From Mycocentrospora acerina (lineage: Eukaryota; Ascomycota; Dothideomycetes; Pleosporales): a stretch of 64,000 nt of DNA. Of this stretch, positions 1 through 11,665 are shown piece after piece; position 1 is the first letter of the stretch, and each line of letters begins with the position of its first letter. The notes under the pieces are model-generated. The model had not been told where the DNA came from. It was given only the letters and a program-made list of their open reading frames with translations, and made no database searches. The position numbers and the translations under genes were made by a program. The stretch covers positions 1-64,000 of the forward strand of contig JAKUHH010000081.1 of assembly GCA_022701365.1 (NCBI GenBank), given 5' to 3'.

Positions 1-3000
1 ACATTCTGCTAAAGAGGCTTTTATGTTAAGGTTAGGTAGGAACTTCCTCTGCCCTATAGTTACTGCGTTTCTTACGCTCTAGTATTGCTTATCTAACGCT
101 ATAGCATTGTCCTACAATTATTGCATTATATCTGCGTTATCTTAGATCTCTATTAGTTGTTATACTAGATAAGCCTAGAGTGCTGTGTTCTAGAAATTAA
201 GTATAGCACCTACTTTGTTTTCTCTGTTTAGTATCTATAAGTTTGCTGCTAGTTGTAGCATTTAAAAGAACCTTAATTTCCTTCTTTTATTATTGCTGTT
301 AGTAGGAATATCTTCCTCCTTACGCAAGAGTGCATCAGCTTAGCTGTTAACTTTGCCTAGTTAGTAGACAAAGGTTAGGTTAAATTAGCTTAGTATGCTT
401 AACTACTGTACATATCTTTCTAAGAGTAGTTATACTGTGCTAAAGTATTCTAGATTCTTATAGTCTGTTATTACTTTAAATAATTCTACTTGTTATAGTT
501 CTATTTTCTATTGTTCTAAGCACTTAATAACTGCAAGGAGTTCCTTGTTATAGATATTATAGTTTACTTCTATAACTAAGTTTTTTAAAGAGAAGTAGGC
601 TACTGTTTATAGTTAGCTGTTTAGGTGCTATTAAGATAGGGTCCTTCTTATAGCCTACCTAGAAGCATTACATTTAAGGATAGTAGGGAAGCTAGGGTTA
701 AAGTTTGCTAGTTAAGGTTCTTTTGTAAATTCCTTTTTTAGGGTGTTAAAGGCAAGTTATTGTTCTGTCCTCTATGTAAATTCTGTTCCTTTCCCTGTAA
801 GTTTTATTAAGGGTAATACTATGCTAGAGAAATTGCTTATAAATTATTAGTAGAAGTTAGCAAATCTAATAAAACTCCTTATCCCTTTAACTGTTCTTAA
901 GGATTCCTATAACATTATTACTTAAACCTTAGCTAGGTCTATACTTATTCTTTTTCCTGCTTTTATAATAAACCCTAAGTACTTTGTTTCTATTACGCTA
1001 AACTTGCTCTTGTCTATGTCTAAGTAGAGTCTAGCGTTACCTAGTTTCTTTATTATTTGTGTTACTTTTTCTTTATAGTCCTTTCTTAATCTGTCTAAGT
1101 ATATAAGTACATTATTAACAAAGGCTGCGCAGGAGTTGGTAAGGTAATCCTTAAGTACCTAGTTTATATATCTTTAGAATGTGCTTAGGGCGTTTGCTAG
1201 GCTAAAAGGGGTTACTAGCCACTTATATAGTCTAAATCTGGTGCAGAAGGCTGTTTTCTATTTATTGCCTTCTGCTATTCATATTTTGTAGAATGCTTAG
1301 ATAACGTCAACTTTAGTAAACTATTATGCTTTTAATATCTAGGATAACGTTTTATAGATAAGAGGCAGGGGGTATCTGTCTTTAACTAATATAGCATTAA
1401 GGGCCCTATAGTCTACACAAAAGTGTAATCCTCCTCCTAGTTTCTTTACAAAGAGTACAGGTGCACTAGCACTTAATTAACTAACCTAGATAAATCCCTT
1501 ACTTAAGTAATCTGTAAGTTTCTTCCTTAAGACAAGTAGTTCTTCTTAAGACATGTTATATAGGGGTCTCTAAGGTATCTCTGCATCTCTTCTATCCTTC
1601 TTTACTAAGTTAATAACATAGTTAATGCTTCCTCCTCTAAAGGAGGGAAGTTTGCTAGCTTCTTTTTGTAAAAATACCTTATATAAGTTGTGCAAGTACT
1701 TAGGTAATTTCTCCCTAGGGTCTTTATAAATCTTTAATTTAAGGGCTTTTTATATATCTACTAACAAGGCAGTACTTATCTAGATAGAAAGGTCTTTCCT
1801 TGCTTATTTTACCTAGGCTATGTACAAGGTTGCTCTAATAGCTTTAGGTTGTAGTATTAGTTTCCTTCTTTCCTTACTTCTTACTCTTATGTATAAAGAA
1901 TATATAAAGAGTAATTTCTTTGCAGGTGCTATAGTAACTTAGTTTTTATTTATCTAGGGTCTCCTAAGTATTAAGTTATATTCCTTGTCAACTGCTATTT
2001 CATATGCCTATATAGTCTCTTTATAGCTGTTAATGTCTATTCTTAACTTAACTACTGTGCTTACTTAGCTCGTCCCTCCTCCTATTCTGGTTACTACCTA
2101 GAGTTTAACTTTTATGCGCTCTAGATTGTGTTTTTAAGAGAAATACTTTAATACAATCCTATACGTTAAGCAACCTGTGTCTATTAAGGTTAAGGCAGAC
2201 ATTATTTTATTAACTAATAAGTGTACTGTTATAAGTAGTAAGTCTAAGAATTAAGTGCAAAACATTCTAAAATTCTTCCTTCTTTCTAGTTCTAAGGACC
2301 TCTGCTTGCAACTATAAGCAAGAGTGTCTAGTTTTCTGCCTTAGATTTATCTATTAACATGTTTCCTTCTTCCTGCGTTCTTCTGTTAGACACTTGTGTT
2401 AGTCTTTTAGCAGGTTAAAATAAGCAATTAGGAATAAAGTAGTTCTTCCCTTTGCACTATAGGCATAATTTGTTTTTCCTATAGTAACTTCTTTCCTCTA
2501 GTATAGCCTAACTAGCCCTGCAGTTTTATTTTAGTTAGTCTAATGTTCTTCCTGCAGTAGCCTATATATCTTCTATACAGTCCCCTATAGGGGACTTCTA
2601 GCAGAAGTAGGGGGTCCCTAGTTTTATTTAGTACACATTCTCCTTAATTAACGTTACTTTCCTTATAAAGTTATGTATTAACTAATTTTGTAGGATGTCT
2701 ACTGTAATCATTCTGTCTTGTAGGTCCTCTCTTAGTAACCCTAAGTACCTTATTTTTAGGTTAGCCTTATTTTATTCTTCTCCTAAGTTATAGGCTAATT
2801 TTATAAATTCTGCGTTAAAGTTTTACAGTAGTGTTTTTCTTTGTTTTAGGGTTTAGAGTTTCTTCCTAGCCCTTTCTAATAGTAACAGGTTAGCGTATTA
2901 TTAGTCTAAAAACTGCTAGAAGTCTTTAGCTAATCTATAAGGGTTCTAGTCTACCTAAGATAAGGCAAGGTTAGCCCTAGTTCTTTTAAGTCTGTTAAAA

Positions 3001-3900
3001 ATGTAGCCTACTGTTAAGGAGATTAAGTTGCTGTCTTGTTCTAACTTATATTTTATCTAAGTTTTCTAATGTCTATAATTAGAGTTATTCCTATTAAAGG
3101 GCTTTAGGTTAGGACTTTTATAGTTTGTCCTAGGAGTTTGCACTGTAGTGTATAATTAACATAACGCAGAGATTTCCTTGTCAAATTACTAGCATTGCCT
3201 ATTTAAGAGATTCTAGATTATTATACTAACTAATTCTAATTCTAGTGTTTTATTTAGTAGTTCTATTAATATTTTCTTTGTAGAGTCTCTATTTATCTAG
3301 CAGGGGTTGTTAGCTAATCTTTTATTAACAAGGTTTATTTTAGCAGTCTTGTCCTCTAGGTCTATCTTGTCCCCTAGTTTGTTCTGTATGTGTTCTAGGA
3401 TGTGTTTGTTAGAATCTCCTTAGAGGGCTATCCTTAGAGCTTATTCTACTAGTTTACTTACGCAGTTTGTTAGTTAGAGGTCTATCTTAGTCCTTAAGAA
3501 ATTAATTAATTTAATTATAGAGGGCTAGGCCCTAAGGGCTGTAGCTAGGTATAAACTTAAATAAATTAATAGCTATAATAACTTGCTTATACCTATCTAC
3601 TTATACCTGTTTAGGTGTTCTATGTTTTGTCAGATTGTATCTGTATGTTGTCTGTAAGGTATCTAAAGCTGCTAGGTGTGCTAGGGTAGTCTTAGGGGAG
3701 GTTTAGGTTCCTTATTAGTATGTGCAGGGTATCTAGATAGTTTCTGTGCCTTGTCTGCAAAGTATCTAGTATTGCTAGTTGTGCTTTAGGACAGGTTCTA
3801 GCTTAGTAAGTCTAGGTGTCTTAGCAACCAGGTGTTTGTCAGCTGTTTGTCAGATCAAGGTTCATGCCAAGACTCCTAACTGGGCGTAGCCCATTACATC
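1..3900 (-). mobile_element. RIP-degraded Gypsy/Ty3 LTR retrotransposon, truncated by window edge
   Basis: Read on the minus strand, the stretch preserves a Gypsy pol in the order gag, protease region, reverse transcriptase, RNase H, with the integrase end cut off by the left window edge. A segment near 1400-1475 reads ASAPVLFVKK followed by GGGLHFCVDYRAL, the classic RT entry block. Positions 1093-1122 read FVNNVLIYLD where an active element has a V-D-D catalytic box, so both aspartates have become asparagine (G-to-A). Around 2430-2480 a CCHC zinc knuckle reads CLxCKGKNYFIPNC with its histidine changed to tyrosine. Reading frames are broken by many TAG/TAA codons and the stretch is extremely TpA-rich. 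This fits RIP of an old copy that cannot move by itself. The right boundary near 3.9 kb is estimated, because no LTR pair can be defined inside the window. Confidence 0.85.
3540..3900. repeat. Leader region of the Gypsy relic with internal near-duplicate segments
   Basis: Two similar segments lie at about 3650-3690 and 3750-3795. Both contain TGTCTG followed by a GTATCTA core and end in a GTGTGCT or TTGTGCT block. They may belong to the 5' untranslated part or LTR of the Gypsy element. No primer-binding site could be fixed by eye. Confidence 0.35.
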
Positions 3901-4849
3901 TTAAGTTATTTAAAAGTACTAGGTCTTTATAAGAGCTGTACTAGCTTACTACATTAGCTAAAAAGAAGATCTAAGTTATCTGTAGATAGCTAGTAGACAT
4001 TAAGTTATAAATATATATATCCTACTAGAATCCTACTATAGAGGTAGTGATTTGTTAAATAAATACATGTATGCTATACAGATACTCTACTTACCTTAAT
4101 GCGTGAGGTTTAGAGGCTTCTTACATTAGTTATTAAGAAATTATAAAGATCGTAACTATAATAAAATATTAGATTTAATAGTATAGTCTAAATTAGTTCT
4201 AAATTAGATAATGTTTAGATATAATCTAAACACAATAAGTAGTAATATTATTTAGAAGCTGTTACAAGCTAAAATAAATTTTTCTGTATAATATAACAAC
4301 ACAGGTAATAAGAGAGCAATCTAAATAAAGTTTAGAGTATCTACTACTAAGCAAACAAGAGTACTAAGACTAGAAGGTAAACTAAAGATACTATTCTCTA
4401 TACCTATAGGTCTTGTACAAAAGGATAAAGAAAAACTACTCTCTTAAACTATATAGGCTGCTGCCTTATATGCCCCTTCTTAGGATTGCTATCTAAAGCA
4501 AGTACAAAACAGGTAGCTATTAAATAGGTATTAGTTAACTTAGAGTTAATAATAGGATGTGACGTTGTAAACATTACAGTTTTCTTAAATAAACCTAGTT
4601 TTCTATAAAAGTATCTCTATAATAAGTTTTTGCAAAGCTAAATTGCAAAGTCCTTTATAAAAAGCAAACTTTGTAGCATTGGTTAATTTAGACTGTTTCT
4701 TAAGATTTATCTTTATAAATGCTGCTATAAAAGATTTAGTAACTATTTTTAGTACAGTTGCACGTTAAAAGTCTTGTTGCAGCTCTGCTTAGACTACCCT
4801 ACTAACACTAACTTAGTAAATCTAAACTACTACAACGCAACTATTTCTA
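3901..4849. other. AT-rich spacer between the two transposon relics
   Basis: No open frame of note is present. The stretch is dominated by TTA/TAA/TAG/CTA words, as in the flanking RIP relics, and contains short palindromic runs around 4180-4235 built on TCTAAA and TTTAGA. It may include transposon termini that can no longer be recognised. Confidence 0.5.
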
Positions 4850-5960
4850 AATTAAATTAAGTAATAAAGGCATAGTATTAATTAAAATCTACTTAATATT
4901 TAGTCTAGCTATTTTTAGTAATCTCTACTGCTTCTAATAGCTTTAGGATTAAGTAAATTAGCTTTTTAATTAATGTATTAGGTATAGCTTACTACACCTC
5001 CTTTAAGCCTTTAAAAATAAATCTTACTCTTCTAAAGTATTACTTAACTAATTAACTTTAAGATAAAGCTTATAGAGCATCCTTTTAAGAGCCTACTATA
5101 TATACTTAAGAGATTTAAAATTATAAGAATAAAGAAAGTATTTAATTATCTAAATTCTATAATATTCTAACTATTCTTTTATTACTTTTACTATATAAAC
5201 CTTAATATTATCTTCTATAAACCTCTTACTAAGCTTATACTAATAAATAGGTCTTTCTTTAAGAGCCTAACAATAGCTATATACTATATAACTATTGCAT
5301 AGTAAGATGCTATTACAGGTTATTAATACTAAAGGACTCTTGCTAATATAACCTTTTAGAGTTACTTAAATTATGCTCTAAACTATCTAAGCTTGCTTAT
5401 ATAAAGTAGTCTTTTATTAACTATCTTAAACTTAAATTTCTTATTAGGGTAGCAAAAAATCTACTTAGTAGAGGATCTTAAGCCTTAAAAAACACTGCAC
5501 TTATTACTAAACTTATTAGTTACTCTTTTATAAATAAAACTCTTCTATTAATTATAGTATTTTAAGTTATATTAAGCTATATTTAAGTTTATTTTAAAGT
5601 TCTATTTTACTTTATAGTTTATAGTCTTTCTGCTGTAAGTGCTTAGTATATACTGCTCTTAAAAATATAAGTAGTAGTCTAGCTAAGTAGATAGAACTTA
5701 GCCTGTTTTAAGAGCTTTATATATTTAATTTTAAGGTACTTTCTTACTATCTTAAATAATAGACACCTTTTATAATATAATAGAGTAGTTAAGCAGCTAG
5801 ACTAAGCTTTAGTAGTTAAAGACCTATCTATATTCTATTTCTTAATTATGCGTTATATAGTGCGCTGCAATATATTAAAATAAGCTATAACTTTACACAT
5901 CCCTATACTAGCCTTAATAGCTGCAATTATTCTATTATGCTAGCAATCTAATAACTTATA
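4850..5960 (-). mobile_element. RIP-degraded Tc1/mariner-type transposase
   Basis: On the minus strand the N-terminal part (about 5840-5950) reads IAAIKASIGMCKVIAYFNI, which has the spacing of the helix-turn-helix of Tc1/mariner transposases. Towards the C-terminus (about 5080-5150) the stretch FLYSYNFKSLKYI aligns with the family motif PPYSPDLNPIEHL, the changes being mostly proline to serine or leucine (C-to-T). It is followed by ALKRMLYKLY. The last block, near 4880-4990, reads AIPNTLIKKLIYLILKLLEA, the usual tail before the end of the protein. Nearly every in-frame stop is TAG at a position where the family has tryptophan (TGG), the signature expected of RIP. Terminal inverted repeats were not identified, so element ends are approximate. 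Confidence 0.75.
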
Positions 5961-8880
5961 ATTTAGTAAATAATTAGCAGAAATATTAGAACTATAAGCT
6001 CTTATATTAGTAGTGTAGAGGTAGTTAAATTTAGAGTATGTAATTTAGAGTTTGCAAGGGCATAAGGCCTAAGCGTTGCCGTGACAAGACTTTTGACCTA
6101 GTACTGTAGTAGCCTGCTGCAGTCTCTTTCCTCTGTTTTAACCTATCTGTGCATAAAAGTATAGGCTAAGCTAACCAAGTAGTATTTGTTTGTATAGCTA
6201 CTATAGTAGCTAGATTTGTTTAGTTTTAATATTTAATTTCACAAGCTATATAATAGACAGTTTTAGAGAAATTTAGCTGCTCTTTTTTGCATTTTCTAGA
6301 AATATAAATGTTAGTATAATAGGCTGCTAGCTCACTCTACAGCTTTGCTAATAAGACTAACATTTTCTCTATTCTTCTAGCTTAGTTGCTTTACAAAGTA
6401 AAATCTATTTTTCTTTATTCATTAAATTCTTTGTATCTTAAGCTGTGCCTTCTAATAGCCTCTCTAATAGAAGTGTTCTTACTAATAGAGAGCAGTCTTA
6501 AGGCAAATTACTAATAAAGCCTTTCTACTTTAGCTTCTAGAAGTAAGCTAGCTACTTTTATTCCTTGTGCATTTATAAGAGATATTTTAAAATCGCTTAG
6601 TATTAATATGTACACTAAGTTTTCTATTATTTGTTTATAGCTTAGCAAACCTTTACTCTCCTTTTCCTACTTAAGTTATCTGCTTTATTTTGCAATAGAC
6701 TCTACAAACATTACATATATTTATTTAGCTTCTTATTTAATAAAACAATTTGAAGTCTTTTATTCTTTATAAGCTATATAGATATCCTTTTGCCTACGCA
6801 ACCATATTTTACATTAAACACTTAAAACAATTGCTTTCTTTGTAAAGAGAGGCTAGCTACTTTATTAAAGACTGAAGTGAAAGAGTTTTTTGAAACATAA
6901 GTATCGTCTTATTTTTATCATACTTTTTAACAGCATGCAAGATCTCTGTTTTACAGACTTTTTATTTAAAACCACTGTTTTTCTCCTCTAAAAGTTTTAC
7001 TATAGCAGTTCTTTCTATTAATACTACTGTAATAACTAAACACGTGGACAGTTAACGTCACTTACCTCACTTATAGCATCTAGTTAGCAAAGTCTAGATC
7101 TAGCACTATACATGCTATACTACACGAAGAACAATTGCTTAACTTTTTCTAATGATTACCTTTTGGTATTATTATTATTGTTGCGTAGCATTAATTGTAA
7201 GGGCAGGGCGCCTGACCATTCTACATATAGCTTTTACTTTTACTGTGTTTTTTGATGTATTTGTAGCATTGTGTTTTAATTCTTTTAGTGCTTTGAGTCT
7301 GTTCAGTTAGTACTGTTCTCTGTTAGCCTTATTTTCTGTATTACTGCTACTTGCTATATTAGTGTGCTATAGAGCTTGTACTTCTATTACTTCTAACTCC
7401 TCTTCTAAGTTTAAGAGTAGGCGAGAATGGTTACCTTCTCTGTACTTTAGGAACCTAAATTAAAGAAGTTTTATCTTCTCTAAAACTAGTACTGCTGTTA
7501 GTCTGCTTTAAACGTAAAATAGTTAGATTAGCTCTGATATCATAGTAATCATAAGGCTTACTAAGCTGCATAATCCTAAAAGATGTTTTGTTATAACAAT
7601 AAGTTTACAACTTAGCTGCACTCTGTCACTGTAAGCCTTCGAGTTTTAGAAATTAAAGGCGAGACTGTTCAATGTGTCCTAAGATAGAATCTGGTAAAAA
7701 ATAAATGCTGCAGGCGTCAGAGCAGACGCGCTGAAAATAACAAAGTTAGTAGTTTCCTGCTTTACAGTTTCTCTTTTTTTGCTAGAAACAAGATTTTTTA
7801 TTTAAGTAACTTATTAAAGGAAGTTTTGGGCGACATAATATTTAAGAACATAAATAAGAATGCTAGTTATTCTGCTTAACAATGAGATAGGCACACTTCG
7901 GCCGGTTAAATATCTAAAGTTGATGTTTCAAAACATGACCTGTAATTTAAGATTCAGAAGTCTGAAAAAGACAAGCCCCTAAAATTATCTATATGTAAAG
8001 CGTTCTAGCGAATCCAAAAAGCGGTTCATATGAGAAAAATGAGGAGGCCTTAATAATTTCCTTACATGATACAGCCAGTAGCGGCAGCTAGAAGCTGTCA
8101 ATAAATAGGCTCAGTTTGAACTTTTAATCTGTGGAAATCTTAACTATGAGAAAAGAAAGAAGTGTCTACGTAACTTTAACATGATAAGTTGGATGCTGCA
8201 ATTGGATTTTTTTCTGTCTATCAGTTATCAAGCACATATAGTCCTCCCCGGTGCTAGAGCAGGGTAAATGTACAGGGGCTGAGTCAAGTGACTGAGAGTG
8301 TGCTTAGGACTGAAAAACAAAATTTACCTGATAGAACAACGCTAAAATTGAGCAGCACTAGAGACCAGGTGTCATCTTCCTTACGTTTAAGGGATGTGTG
8401 AAAGTTGTAGGTGCAACAGGTTCAGGAGCACCAATTCAAGCGTTCGGATTATTCGAGGCGACGCCTAGTAGGAATTTGGTACAGAGAATATAGATAGAAA
8501 GAAATCAGCTCAGGGTTTGTGAAGTGCTTCTAATGTTAAAACTTAGCGTAATATAATCTTATTCTTAGTGTTGTAGGTTTGAAAATAAATCCTACTTAAG
8601 CTTTATTTTCTAAAATATTTCTTAGTGTTCTTTACAAATAAAATTCTGATAGTTGTATAGATTGACTTTATTTTTGCAAACTCAATTTTCAGGTTTGTTT
8701 AAAGCACATTGTGCTCATTTCTGTTGTTTAAAGAGTCTGGTTTTTTGCCTCTATAAGGCAATATTTTAGACAATATTAAAGAGGACTTAAAATTTCAAGC
8801 CTGTTTTTTTTGTCTGCTATTGTATTGTTTATGGGTTTGTTTCAGCCAAGACTTGTACACTTTCACATATGTAGGGGAGT
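5961..8880. other. AT-rich, gene-free region with further unidentified transposon debris
   Basis: From 6230 to 6700 the minus strand has coding-like segments with only scattered stops (for example a stretch reading VASLLLEAKVERLY near 6540), suggesting a third mutated element that I could not assign. Patches near 6060-6140 and 7190-7220 are less AT-rich and may be unmutated insertion points or single-copy remnants. From about 7.7 kb onward TpA density falls. No intact gene is supported. Confidence 0.5.
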
Positions 8881-8889
8881 AGGCGAGCA

Positions 8890-9252
8890 CCTAGCTCCTA
8901 TTTAGTCTTCTATTTGTGCATATAACAATACAGAATGGTCTACGTGAATCTTTTCTCTTACAGAGATATTAAAATACTTCTTCATCTCTGGAACTGGTAG
9001 CTCATCATAACCTCAACTCAAAATATGTTTCCTCGCTGGGCTGTTGCTTAGACCTTTCCAACAATCGTCAATAGCCAATGCTATTAGGCCAAATTGAAAC
9101 ACATTTCTTGTTACAAAACAAGCAATGCTTACACTCTGTAGAGTCTTGTCACAATACAACAGACTAACTAAATCTCCACCGCTCAACCTATGGAGTATCC
9201 AGCAAGTTCTTTTCTTTAATAAAACTACGCTAGGTAGCTTTACTACCAACAC
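8890..9252 (-). pseudogene. Coding-like remnant of unknown family
   Basis: A 79-codon open frame on the minus strand reads smoothly (for example FGLIALAIDDCWKGLSNS), is closed by a TGA, and then continues in the same frame with protein-like text (DELPVPEMKKYFNISVREKI) towards about 8900. It does not start at a convincing initiation site, and its first codon is not ATG. I do not recognise the family. It sits at the edge of the transposon graveyard, so an old gene or transposon fragment interrupted by a stop is the simplest reading. It could also be chance. Confidence 0.3.
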
Positions 9253-11665
9253 TGTTTATTGTGTATATTAATAGAGCTACGAATGCAAATGTGGATAGTA
9301 CAGTAGACTATATAATATGTAAGCTATGCTCTACTATTCTAGCTCCTTCTCTTGTACATTCATGGTCTAGAATAAGTCTACGATACTAATTACAAGTAGA
9401 ATTTAGGTAGACTGCGACAATGGCAAGTGGTTACGAATAAGATTTTAATCCTTTCACACTGCAGGCACGTAATCAAACGCTACGTGCTATTGCACACACA
9501 ACGTGCAATAATCAAGAATGAAGTACCTTACATAGTCTAACTACACATAAGGCTAGCTGTATCCTACCTAGTAGCGTACGCTCTAGGCATACCGCAAGCC
9601 TGATTAGCCTCTGTGGTCCAGGGGGTATGCCCCGCAGAGTATATCAACCTATTAGCCTCATAGCTAGAGATCAATTAATTTTTGGCTTTGAAATTTCTTG
9701 TTTACAAAAATGAGTAACTGTGCGCGAGAGGTTTATTACTTTATTTTGATGCAAACTACTAGACTTCTGTACTTTACTTATAGCCTTATTATTTACTAGA
9801 AACCTTTTTTATTTTTAGTTAAATCTTAATAAAAATTATCTTTTACTTCAAATATTTCTTTTGCTTACAGCGAGTGATGTGCTTTGTATGGCTTAGGTTC
9901 TCTTCAGTTCTTTTTAGCGTTAATTTCTCTGAAATGGTATGATTGAACGCTTATAAGCCAAAAAAATGTCTTAATTACAACTGGCCCTGTGAGTTAATAC
10001 ATTGTTAATTTTCATGTCTTTGGGGGATGAATAAAATCCAAAAAGGTCTTGTCGGAATACTGTATATACTACTACTTCTTGCCTGCTCTAGGAACGAAAC
10101 CCTTTTGCTTGACAAAGCCAAAAAAATATTTGAATTGCTAATCCTTACTACACCTCAACACCATTTCAAGGCCAGTAATAACGACAGTTGTAAGATAAAG
10201 ATGAAATGAGTATATAATTTCTATAATCATAGAGCAATAGGAGGCCTCCTCATCACCAGGTGCCCACGTATTGCTCTGCCTGATAGGCAACTATTGTTGG
10301 CTGACAGTTTTTCTACATTACGTATGCGCGAGAAGCAACATCGCTCCGGAATTGCAAGAAGTTTTACAGATATGCTAAAGCTTAACGGTGAACACTAAAA
10401 CTTTCTTTTGTTGAACTATTTGTGCCTACAAAATTATGTGAGTGACCAACTTATGAAGCAAGTTATTAATATATTCTGTATACTGGATCTGTTGACTATA
10501 CAGTCGATGACTGCTTACTTGCTCACATATATATAACCGTACATGAGTGTTGGCTTACATGTAAATTCGATTTCAAAGTTTGGCCATGCAGCCCGAGCGA
10601 GAGTGTTGATACGCTCCTCTTCAGGAAAAAAAAAGGCATAGAACGCCAAAGGCCGTTCCACTAAATGGCTTCATGCTCAGTCAAATATACAAAACTATCG
10701 GATTCATCGCCGTCTCAACCCATACTACAGGCGAGGTGGTACCAAGTGTGGGTGAGGTCGATAATAATATTTCAAAAAAAAGAATTGTTAATTTCTACTA
10801 GTCACAAGATATTCATAGAAGAACTTCTGTCTTATCGTAATTTTAAGCATATAACCCTCTGCTGGAAGCATTGAACATTTCTCATTTCTTTTCTTAAGAA
10901 CTTGTCTCATTATCGCACAAATCAACGAGTGTCCCTGCAGTATGTAAATTAATTCATACGCACGATACATTGAACACGTCGAAAGCTGTGGAATCGTTCA
11001 AAAGCTCGATCATTTGGTCTTATATATGCAGGGACTGAAGATGTAAATCAAATGCTTGAAAAAAGCAAAGGGGCAGGAGATTACGGGGCTGTCCACATGC
11101 CACAATATTCCATGAGCGCGCTTTCCTTGTACACAACCAAATGATCACCTTTTTCATGATCATCATCGTTTTAATCCCAGATTTATCGACACGAAACGTT
11201 CTACAGCTTGACCAGGAGTCTTAGGGCCTGATGTTAAGCAAAACGTACAAGCGACATTCGCAAACCGCTAATTTCATAATGCCATTCAAGTAGTATGGAG
11301 GTAACTGGTGCGCATTTGATGTAATGATGTTTAAATTACATATATCGAATGTGCCCTAAATTCGATCTGTAGTTACCCAGCATGGTTCATTAATTGCCGA
11401 AGACTACTGTGAACCTCAAGGTCTGTTGATCAGAGCACCACATCGTATCAACCTAGCGATTCGGCAGTGCTAAGGAAGAGGAATGCGAGCTCACGCTGGC
11501 TGGGATATGATTTCACTTTCATGCCGAGATTTGAACGAGGTTCATGGGCACATTTCGGTCCTAGTGACTCTTCAATAAAGAAACTTAATCTAATTAAAGA
11601 TAAATACAACTAGAATTGACTACTATTGCTTGACGCTTAGGGGGTCATGTCTTTGGAATCTATTG
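9253..11665. other. Intergenic stretch, AT-rich grading to normal composition
   Basis: Short open frames occur (for example a 60-codon frame at 10027-10209), but none shows a domain, a signal peptide or good codon structure. One segment, 9632-9720, is half of a dispersed repeat pair listed separately. Nothing else in this stretch could be assigned. Confidence 0.5.
9632..9720. repeat. Dispersed repeat, copy A (partner at 21851-21938)
   Basis: The segment beginning CGCAGAGTATATCAACC and running through TAGCTAGAGATCAATTA aligns without large gaps to the segment near 21.85 kb beginning CGTAGAGTGTATCAATC. Agreement by eye is roughly three bases in four over about 90 positions. Many differences are A/G or C/T transitions. 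It is probably a terminus or non-coding part of a transposon family. Confidence 0.5.
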
